A stretch of DNA of 20,081 nucleotides from assembly GCA_019420065.1 (NCBI GenBank), contig JAHZHX010000044.1, forward strand, positions 1-20,081, read 5' to 3'. Origin of the DNA: Clostridiales bacterium. GTDB taxonomy: Bacteria > Bacillota > Clostridia > Christensenellales > Aristaeellaceae. Every line of letters starts with the position of its first letter. The stretch's first letter is position 1. The notes below the pieces were generated by a model, which did not search any database, had not been told where the DNA came from, and worked only from the letters and a program-made list of their open reading frames with translations. Both the position numbers and the translations under genes were made by a program. Below are positions 14,838-20,081 of this stretch, one piece after another.

Positions 14838-15692
14838 ATGGCGATTAAGAAGGGTTTGGGGCGCGGACTGGATATCCTGCTGCCGGAAGCCGATATGCCT
14901 TTGGGAACGACGGAGCTGGCGCTGAGCGAGATTGATCCCAATCCTGAGCAGCCGCGCCGCACGTTTGAGCGCGAAGCGCTGGAGGAGCTGGCGGAAAGCA
15001 TTCGTCAGAGCGGTGTTTTGCAGCCGCTGCTGGTCACGCCTGAAGGCATGCGCTACCGTATCGTTGCCGGCGAGCGCCGGTACCGGGCAGCGCGTATGGC
15101 GGGGCTGAACAGCGTGCCCTGCATTGTGCGCGAAATGGATGCGCATGAGCGTATGGAGGCGGCGCTGATTGAGAATTTGCAGCGCGAGGATCTGAATATA
15201 ATGGAAGAAGCGGCGGGAATCCGGGCGCTGATGGACCGCTGCGGCTATACCCAGGAAAACGCGGCCAAGCGTTTGGGCAAGTCCCGGCCGGCGGTAGCCA
15301 ATACGCTGCGCTTGCTGACGCTGCCGGAGGAGGTAAAGAGCCTGGTTGCAAACGGCCGGCTGTCCGCCGGGCATGCGCGTGTGCTGGCGGGGCTGGACGA
15401 TACGGCGCGGCAGCTGTCGCTGGCGGAAAAAACGGTGCGCGAGGGACTAACCGTGCGCGCGCTGGAGGAACTGGCTGCGCAGGAGCATCAGGAAAAGCCT
15501 CAAAAGGCTCCGCCTGCACCGCTTCCGCTGGAGCTGGAGGATATGCGCGCCCGGCTGCAAAATGTGCTGGGCGTGCGCGCCAGCGTTCAGGGAAGTCTGA
15601 AAAAGGGCAAGGTGGTTTTGCAGTATGCCTCGCCTGAGGAGCTGGAAGCCATCTATGCCGCCATGGAGCGCCTGGAAAACAACGAGTTGTAA
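14838..15692 (+). CDS. parB: Chromosome-partitioning protein ParB/Spo0J
   Basis: ParB binds parS sites, clamps onto DNA as a CTP-driven sliding clamp and recruits SMC. The 284 residues show the N-terminal GLGRGLDILL motif that contacts ParA, the CTP-binding GERRYRA at 78-84, ENLQREDLN at 112-120, a helix-turn-helix at about 135-160 and a C-terminal dimerisation region. It starts at ATG 14838, after AAGGAGGAG. It lies directly after parA and 12 bases before uppP, as a likely operon. No consensus parS palindrome was found in the window, so its binding sites probably lie elsewhere. Confidence 0.95.
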   Translation: MAIKKGLGRGLDILLPEADMPLGTTELALSEIDPNPEQPRRTFEREALEELAESIRQSGVLQPLLVTPEGMRYRIVAGERRYRAARMAGLNSVPCIVREMDAHERMEAALIENLQREDLNIMEEAAGIRALMDRCGYTQENAAKRLGKSRPAVANTLRLLTLPEEVKSLVANGRLSAGHARVLAGLDDTARQLSLAEKTVREGLTVRALEELAAQEHQEKPQKAPPAPLPLELEDMRARLQNVLGVRASVQGSLKKGKVVLQYASPEELEAIYAAMERLENNEL

Positions 15693-15704
15693 AGGAGAAA
15701 ACGC

Positions 15705-16538
15705 ATGCTGCTGGAACTGTTGAAGACCGTGCTGCTGGGACTGGTACAGGGGATCACGGAGTGGCTGCCTGTCAGCTCTACGGGGCATATGATTCTGCTT
15801 AACGAGCTGATTTCGCTCAACGTCAGCCAGGAATTCTGGGATATGTTTGAGGTGGTCATCCAGCTGGGATCGATCCTGGCGGTCGTGGTTCTGTACTTCA
15901 AAAAGCTGAATCCCTTTGCGCCTTCAAAAACCGCGTCGGAACGGCGCGATACCTGGACGCTTTGGTTCAAGGTAGTGGTGGGCGTGATCCCGGCGGGCGT
16001 GATTGGCCTGCTGCTTGACGATTGGTTCCATGCGCATCTGTACCATTATGCCGTTGTGGCGGTGGCGCTGATCGTATACGGCGTGATTTTCCTGTTTATC
16101 GAGCGGATAAACGCGGGCAAGCAACGGCACAGAATTGAAAGCACCGGGGAAATCAGCTATAAAACGGCGTTTTTGATTGGCTGCTTTCAGGTGCTTTCGC
16201 TGATCCCGGGCACGTCGCGCAGCGGCAGCACGATCATCGGCGCAATGCTTTTGGGGCTGACGCGCACGACTGCGGCGGAATTTTCCTTCTTCCTGGCCAT
16301 TCCTACCATGCTGGGGGCCAGCATGCTCAAGTGCGGTAAATATATCCTGGACGGCATGACAATGAGCGGGAATGAATGGGCCATCCTGATTACCGGCTGC
16401 GTGGTGGCGTTTGCGGTATCGCTGGCGGCAATTCGCGCGTTGGTGGAGTATGTCCGCACGCATTCCTTCCGCGTATTTGGCGTATACCGCATTGTGCTGG
16501 GCGCCATAGTGCTGCTGTGGTTTGCGCTGGGGCTGTGA
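15705..16538 (+). CDS. uppP: Undecaprenyl-diphosphatase UppP/BacA
   Basis: UppP hydrolyses undecaprenyl pyrophosphate to the monophosphate lipid carrier used for peptidoglycan and other wall polymers. The 277-residue polytopic membrane protein carries both family signatures, [14 protein letters not shown] at 15-28 (Glu19, His28) and PGTSRSGST at 168-176, with multiple hydrophobic segments and typical length. The ATG at 15705 follows AAAGGAG by about eight bases. It is 12 bases from parB, and its stop overlaps the next gene. High expression of this family can give bacitracin tolerance, but here it is simply the normal housekeeping gene. Confidence 0.95.
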   Translation: MLLELLKTVLLGLVQGITEWLPVSSTGHMILLNELISLNVSQEFWDMFEVVIQLGSILAVVVLYFKKLNPFAPSKTASERRDTWTLWFKVVVGVIPAGVIGLLLDDWFHAHLYHYAVVAVALIVYGVIFLFIERINAGKQRHRIESTGEISYKTAFLIGCFQVLSLIPGTSRSGSTIIGAMLLGLTRTTAAEFSFFLAIPTMLGASMLKCGKYILDGMTMSGNEWAILITGCVVAFAVSLAAIRALVEYVRTHSFRVFGVYRIVLGAIVLLWFALGL

Positions 16539-17110
16539 TGGCGGAGAAGTGTTATTTTCACGGCTCGTCGGTTTCGGGGATCATGTCGCTTAAAGCCTGC
16601 TCGCGCCTGCATCAAGGCACGGAAATGGTGGCGTACCTGACTGATAACGCTCCCTATGCGCTCTGCTATATCTGGGATGGGGCGCATAACGGGACTGAGC
16701 AAAAGCATGTAACCGCCTGGATCAACGCAGGGCTTGCGTACTATGAGGAACAGTTTCCCGACCAGCTGCGGGCGTTTTATCAGGGCGTTTCGGGATATTT
16801 GTACAGTGTTTCCGCACCGGATATTGTGCCGGTGCGGGAGCGCGAATGCCTTTATTATGCACCGCATGACGTGCCGGTGCGCGAAGCGGCGTTTATTCCC
16901 GATGTATATGAACGGCTGCTGGAATATGAGGCTGCGGGGCAGTTCAAGGTGCGAAGGTATTGCGAGCAGACAAAGGAGCGTCAGCAGGAACTGACCGATT
17001 TGATTGCGGCGGTAATCGCCGGGGCGAGATTCTATCAAACAGACGAAGTGCAGGCAGCATTTATGCAAAAGTATTTTGCTCAGGCCTGGCAAAAGGCGAA
17101 AACACGATAA
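16538..17110 (+). CDS. Unknown protein with ADP-ribosyltransferase-like N-terminal pattern
   Basis: The 190-residue protein is not one I can name. Its N-terminus, YFHGSSVSGI…SRLHQG followed by VAYLTDNAPYALCYIW, resembles the opening of ART-fold enzymes (HG[T/S] then helix then YLTxxxxYAL), as in KptA/Tpt1-like or related proteins; this is a pattern match, not proof, and further ART catalytic residues were not confirmed. A middle segment has FPDQLRAFYQGVSGYLY and PVREREC, and the C-terminus is helical and charged. The ATG at 16538 overlaps the uppP stop by one base; a GTG codon precedes it in frame. It ends at a strong terminator, so it closes the parA-parB-uppP transcription block. Confidence 0.75.
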   Translation: MAEKCYFHGSSVSGIMSLKACSRLHQGTEMVAYLTDNAPYALCYIWDGAHNGTEQKHVTAWINAGLAYYEEQFPDQLRAFYQGVSGYLYSVSAPDIVPVRERECLYYAPHDVPVREAAFIPDVYERLLEYEAAGQFKVRRYCEQTKERQQELTDLIAAVIAGARFYQTDEVQAAFMQKYFAQAWQKAKTR

Positions 17111-17147
17111 AAATGGCGAGGATGCAGTTTGTATCCTCGCCATTTTT
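17109..17147. terminator. Bidirectional Rho-independent terminator
   Basis: A perfect 15-bp stem, with arms at 17109-17123 and 17133-17147 around a 9-base loop, carries A and T runs at its two ends. It serves both the plus-strand block and the convergent NUDIX gene. Confidence 0.9.
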
Positions 17148-17149
17148 GC

Positions 17150-17722
17150 TTATAAGCGTGCCAGCTTGTCGTTTAATTTCTGGTAGATATGTTCTCTGAA
17201 CCATGGCTCGCTGGAGGCGCTGACGGCCTTGTCCGGTGCGAACCAGGCAACCGCGCTGTTCTCATCAGGCTTGATTTGCGGCAGGATGCGATCATCCGCT
17301 TCTACGAGATAGGTTATGTTCAGGTGCAGATGGGAGGATACGTAGCGGCCGCGCTTGATGTGCCCGTCAACGGTGAGTGCTTCCAGCGAAAAAATATCAG
17401 GCGATATAAGGCGTACCTGCTGGACGCCGCTTTCTTCCTGCACCTCGCGCAGCGCAACGGCGCGCAGATCGCATTCGCCGTCCGCATGCCCGCCCAGCCA
17501 GGACCAGGATTGATAAATGCGGTGATAGGCCATGAGGATGCGGTCGCGCGCGGGATTGAGCACCCAGGCGGAGGCTGTCATGTGCGCCAGGGTGTTTTCA
17601 CGGGTAAAAATGTTGTCAAAGCAGCGCAGACTGCGGAGAATCAGCTCCTGGTCGCGCGTTTCCTGCTCGTTAAAGGGCTGGTAGGCTTGCAGGCTGGCAA
17701 TTAAGTCGGCACGTGTATTCAT
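17150..17722 (-). CDS. NUDIX hydrolase
   Basis: NUDIX enzymes hydrolyse nucleoside-diphosphate-linked compounds using a metal-binding box. Here the box is GGHADGECDLRAVALREV followed by QEESGV (77-100 together), with the REVQEE metal-binding acidic residues intact; spacing before the first Glu is one shorter than the textbook GX5E pattern, a variant known in this group. The 190-residue length is slightly longer than minimal NUDIX proteins, owing to an N-terminal helical extension. The substrate is unknown. The ATG at 17722 has only a weak purine stretch upstream, so the start is tentative. The gene lies downstream of the decayed BlaI-type repressor locus, which ends in its own terminator. Confidence 0.9.
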   Translation of the reverse strand: MNTRADLIASLQAYQPFNEQETRDQELILRSLRCFDNIFTRENTLAHMTASAWVLNPARDRILMAYHRIYQSWSWLGGHADGECDLRAVALREVQEESGVQQVRLISPDIFSLEALTVDGHIKRGRYVSSHLHLNITYLVEADDRILPQIKPDENSAVAWFAPDKAVSASSEPWFREHIYQKLNDKLARL

Positions 17723-17783
17723 TAAGGTAGCTCGCTTTCTGCGGAGCCAACAGTGATCTCAGCTTCCGCGATATTATCGGGGG

Positions 17784-17810
17784 AAAAAGCTTGCCGTTAT
17801 GACCGGCAGC
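17784..17810 (-). terminator. Rho-independent terminator of the repressor remnant
   Basis: On the minus strand, GCTGCCG pairs with CGGCAAGC (one bulged A) around a short loop, followed at once by five T (17784-17788). Confidence 0.55.
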
Positions 17811-17821
17811 GCTTACGCATT

Positions 17822-17992
17822 TTAGCAGCGAATGGAGCGCAGCTCGCCTACGATTTACCGCAGACGATCGATTTGCTCGTTTATCAGCTTTTTCCGGCTG
17901 AGCAGCGCGGCAAACGGCTTGTCAGCCGAACCGCCATAGAACTTGTCGATCAGTTTCCCTGCTTCCGCTTCCTGCACGGGCTCGCTTTGAAA
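17822..17992 (-). pseudogene. C-terminal remnant of a BlaI/MecI-type repressor
   Basis: The minus-strand frame, flanked by a stop at 17993-17995, reads EAEAGKLIDKFYGGSADK, then PFAALLSRKKLINEQIDRLR, a stop codon at 17855-17857, then IVGELRSIRC and a second stop. The string LIDKFYGGS…LLSRKKL…DRLR-x-IV matches the C-terminal dimerisation helices of the BlaI/MecI/CopY repressor family, where the position of the internal TAA would usually be a Lys-type codon (AAA), so one base change could explain it. The N-terminal winged-helix domain is missing: the 100 bases upstream hold no recognisable part of it. A BlaI-like promoter/operator upstream and a terminator downstream are preserved. The match is short, and a chance resemblance cannot be excluded. 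Confidence 0.45.
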
Positions 17993-18024
17993 TCATAAGA
18001 CTGCAGTAGCTTGAAAACGGTTAT

Positions 18025-18053
18025 ATACTACCATGGTCGTATGGCAGCGTCAA
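18025..18053 (-). promoter_or_regulatory. Promoter with palindromic operator upstream of the repressor remnant
   Basis: On the minus strand, -35 TTGACG (18048-18053), a 17-bp spacer and -10 TAGTAT (18025-18030). The spacer holds the 16-bp near-palindrome TACTACCATGGTCGTA (18026-18041), which resembles BlaI/MecI/CopY-type operators (TAC…GTA arms). Binding between -35 and -10 would block transcription. Confidence 0.55.
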
Positions 18054-18077
18054 TAGATAAATATGAATGGCTGTTTA

Positions 18078-18106
18078 TTGTTCTTTTTGGTATATGATGG
18101 TATAAT
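18078..18106 (+). promoter_or_regulatory. Promoter of the SNF2-like gene pair
   Basis: -35 TTGTTC (18078-18083), 17-bp spacer and consensus -10 TATAAT (18101-18106). Transcription should begin near 18113, ruling out the ATG at 18107 as a start. Confidence 0.75.
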
Positions 18107-18145
18107 ATGGCTGCAAGGCTCTTGGCAGGAGGAAACAGAGAGGGC

Positions 18146-19141
18146 ATGCAGGTAAAAAATTGGCTGATGCTTGGAAGAAAGAAAAGCGCCCAAACTGCGG
18201 ATGAACAGGCTTTGCGGCAGAACCTGGCGGCTTTTTCCCAGCAGTACCGGCAGATAAGGGAAGCCTGCGTCATGCTGGAAACGGCAGCGAATCTCAAAGC
18301 GTCATGTCTTGCGGCGGCATATATGACGCATGCGCTGCATCAGACGGATCTGGCCTGGTGGCGTGAGAACGGCGTCTATTGCACGCAAAGCTGGTTTATA
18401 TGGGAATACTGCCTGCGGCAAGGGATTGTGCATGCGCCGTCCGATCCGCCTTCTCCCTGGGAAAAAGAGCTGGTGATCCGTCCGGAAAACGAAACGGTGC
18501 GTACCTGCGTGCGTATGCGGCTGCGGCGCGACGCGCAGGAAAGCAGCCAGGGAGCGCTGCTGCTGAAAATATTTGGCGAGCCGCTGCCCGGAGAACTGCT
18601 GCGCAGCTGCGGCTTCCGCGTGGAGGAAAAATATATCGTGCGCCGTGTGGGCGAAAGAAGCGCTCCGCTGATGGATCGCGCGGTGGAGTGCGCCGGCCGG
18701 TTTTTGGAAAACGGCTGCGCGGTGAGCGTAGTTGAACCGGCGCTGAAGCAGCAAATTCTGGAGCAGCGCTTTGAAGCGGAGCATCGTTATTGGGTGCTGG
18801 CCGGGAAATTGGCCGATCAGCTTTATTTTATGTATCCTTATAACGAGCCGCTGAACCGTTATCTGTATGCGGCCGGCGGGCAGTGGAACGGGAAATGCAT
18901 GGTAATCTCAGTAACCAATGCCGAGAAAATGGAGGAACTGATCCATCTTTATGGTTTCCGTGTGACGAAGGAGGCGCGGCGGCGTATTGAAGCGTGGAAC
19001 ATGGCAATGGAACAGGCAAGTATCTACCGGATCAGGAAGGGAAAAACCAGGCGGAACCTTGAAACGTGCGAGGATATGTTTCAACGCTTTTTGAAGCGAA
19101 AGATCGAAGTGCCGGAGGATTTGCGCGACAGCGATGAATGA
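18146..19141 (+). CDS. Unknown protein with two HARP-like modules (helicase-partner candidate)
   Basis: The 331-residue protein has a helical N-terminal half (about 15-105, with aromatic-rich DLAWWRENGVYCTQSWFIWE) that I do not recognise. Then come two modules of about 60 residues. The first (about 136-197) reads GALLLKIFGEPLPGELLRSC then GFR and later RFLENGCAVSVVEP. The second (about 226-285) reads LYFMYPYNEPLNRYLYAAGG, then QW and MEELIHLYGFRVTKEARRRI. Their order of hydrophobic strand, P-x-L helix, G-x-W and GF-V resembles the HARP-like substrate-binding repeats found in front of SNF2 helicases such as SMARCAL1 and phage relatives; this is inferred by eye. The ATG at 18146 was chosen because the promoter excludes an upstream ATG and AGGAGG lies 13 bases before it. 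The 3' end overlaps the next gene by eight bases, indicating coupled translation with the SNF2-like partner. Confidence 0.75.
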   Translation: MQVKNWLMLGRKKSAQTADEQALRQNLAAFSQQYRQIREACVMLETAANLKASCLAAAYMTHALHQTDLAWWRENGVYCTQSWFIWEYCLRQGIVHAPSDPPSPWEKELVIRPENETVRTCVRMRLRRDAQESSQGALLLKIFGEPLPGELLRSCGFRVEEKYIVRRVGERSAPLMDRAVECAGRFLENGCAVSVVEPALKQQILEQRFEAEHRYWVLAGKLADQLYFMYPYNEPLNRYLYAAGGQWNGKCMVISVTNAEKMEELIHLYGFRVTKEARRRIEAWNMAMEQASIYRIRKGKTRRNLETCEDMFQRFLKRKIEVPEDLRDSDE

Positions 19142-20081
19142 GCCGTTGTATCCGGCGCAGCTGCGGGCGATCGAAAAAATGAAAACGCTTCGCGTAGGCG
19201 CGCTGTATATTGAGCGGCAGGAAGGAAAGCTGCATACGGTGCTGGAGCTGGTACAGTATCGCCTGGACAGCGGCCGGATTGACGGGGTATTATGGCTTTG
19301 CGCGCACAGACGCATGGAAATGCTTGCCGAAAAGCTGAGCGCGTATGCGCCGCAGGTATGGCGGCGTATCGTGCTGCGCGGCTGCGAAAGCTTGTCCCAT
19401 AACCTGCCGCTGTTTCAGGAGCTGATGGAGCTTGCGCGCGGCAGCCGTACCATGCTGGTGATCGACAATGGACTGCTGATCAAAAATCCCCGCGCGCTGC
19501 GGACCAAACGGGTCATTGCCCTGAGCGCCTGCTGCAAATATCGGCTGCTGGTCAGCGACCTGCCGTTTACATGCAGCGTGCGCGATATGTTTTCGCAGTG
19601 GTATGCGCTGGATTGGCGTATTCTGGGTTATCGCACCTATTGGGGATTTTGCGTGAATCACCTTGATAACAGGAGCAAGGGTAAAAACCTGGATTATCTT
19701 GCTCGGGCCATTGAGCCATATTGCGCGCAGGTGCTGCGCGAGGATGTGCAGCGCGTGACAGGCAGACGGGAATATGTGTGGCGTTTCCGGCAAGCGCAAA
19801 CGGTCATGGCGGAATACCAGCGGGTGGTGGATCGTTTTATATGGAGCGCGGCATTTTCCGCGGTGGGGGTATATCGTATGCTGCTGGCCTGCCAGCAGGT
19901 AGCCAGCGGACGCAAAATCGTCAAGGATTATCCGCTGAAAACTGCGCCCTTTTTCAGCAATATGCCGGATGATCCCAGGTTACAGGCACTTTTTGAGGTG
20001 CTTTGCCGCTTTCACGGACAGCGGGTGCTGATTCAGTGCCGTTTTCAGTTTGAAATGAGAACGGTCTGCGAGTCGCTGCGC
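19134..20081 (+). CDS. Catalytically degenerate SNF2-like helicase domain protein (3' end outside window)
   Basis: The 316 visible residues follow the layout of phage-type SNF2 helicases: YPAQLRAIEKMKTLRVGALY, then a Walker A position, LELVQYRLDSGRIDGVLWLC, a DExx position followed by LIKNPRALRTKR, CCKYRLLVSDLPF, DMFSQWYALDWRILGYRTYW, NLDYLARAIEPY, PFFSNMPDDPRLQALFEVLC, and VLIQCRFQFEM. At each catalytic site the motif is lost: the expected GTGKT is QEGKL (29-33), DEAH-like is DNGL (111-114) and GTP-I is DLPF (142-145). It is therefore very likely unable to hydrolyse ATP, yet the frame is intact. The ATG at 19134 overlaps the upstream gene by eight bases; a +1 ATG at 19138 is out of frame. 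It may be a structural or regulatory partner of the protein before it. Confidence 0.85.
   Translation, partial: MNEPLYPAQLRAIEKMKTLRVGALYIERQEGKLHTVLELVQYRLDSGRIDGVLWLCAHRRMEMLAEKLSAYAPQVWRRIVLRGCESLSHNLPLFQELMELARGSRTMLVIDNGLLIKNPRALRTKRVIALSACCKYRLLVSDLPFTCSVRDMFSQWYALDWRILGYRTYWGFCVNHLDNRSKGKNLDYLARAIEPYCAQVLREDVQRVTGRREYVWRFRQAQTVMAEYQRVVDRFIWSAAFSAVGVYRMLLACQQVASGRKIVKDYPLKTAPFFSNMPDDPRLQALFEVLCRFHGQRVLIQCRFQFEMRTVCESLR

Noticed and set aside
13944..15374. 476-codon minus-strand frame opposite parA and parB
   Set aside because: Arg/Gln/His-rich shadow translation over two unmistakable partition genes; no supporting start signal.
14037..16538. parS site near parB
   Set aside because: No TGTTTCACGTGAAACA-like palindrome was seen here or elsewhere in the window; the CACGTG cores at about 7283 and 17711 lack the flanking half-sites.
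17753..17998. 81-codon plus-strand frame in the gap after the NUDIX gene
   Set aside because: No ribosome binding site, and the opposite strand has the better explanation (BlaI-type C-terminal remnant, promoter and terminator).
18107..18145. Upstream ATG start for the HARP-like protein
   Set aside because: It follows immediately after the -10 TATAAT, so it would not be transcribed from that promoter.

Overview
The window looks like a chromosomal segment of an anaerobic, fermentative Bacillota (Clostridia-type) bacterium with fairly GC-rich coding DNA. The evidence is a bifunctional AdhE, a clostridial-style [FeFe]-hydrogenase-like protein, YlmH, Soj/Spo0J-type ParA/ParB, strong GGAGG ribosome binding sites and sigma-A-like promoters. 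The genus cannot be fixed from sequence reading alone. No tRNA, rRNA, CRISPR array, insertion sequence or phage structural gene was seen.

Layout. (1) 1-5670, minus strand: a LysR regulator, adhE, an APH-fold kinase translationally coupled to adhE, and a partial [FeFe]-hydrogenase-like protein of the sensory (group C/HydS) type cut by the window edge. This looks like a redox and fermentation block. (2) 5817-10138, plus strand: a TRIC-family membrane protein, YlmH, a HAD phosphatase, and an unusual pair consisting of a 65-residue small protein and an XRE regulator with a C-terminal 28-residue repeat array. These two have near-identical promoter/leader regions carrying repeated 15-bp TCAA-N7-TTG[A/C] sites at matching distances. 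A small conserved-looking hypothetical follows. (3) 10188-13130, minus strand: a DUF378 membrane protein, a class I aminotransferase and dnaA. dnaN does not follow dnaA. (4) 13131-13531: a probable chromosomal origin with two perfect DnaA boxes, variant boxes and an AT-rich stretch, placed where gene orientation diverges. (5) 13532-17110, plus strand: an unknown protein, parA, parB, uppP and an unknown protein that may have an ADP-ribosyltransferase-like N-terminus. (6) 17150-18053, minus strand: a NUDIX hydrolase and the remains of a BlaI/MecI-type repressor locus, with promoter, palindromic operator, C-terminal fragment and terminator kept but the DNA-binding half missing. (7) 18146-20081, plus strand: an overlapping pair that resembles a phage-type/SMARCAL1-like SNF2 helicase split in two. 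The first protein has HARP-like modules; the second has an SNF2-like ATPase fold in which the Walker A, DEAH and motif III signatures are all lost.

The most unusual items are the split, catalytically degenerate SNF2-like pair, the twin operator-bearing promoters in front of the small protein and the XRE-repeat protein, and the dnaA/oriC/parAB arrangement without dnaN. Functional calls for the unknown proteins rest on motif recognition and were not tested by database search.
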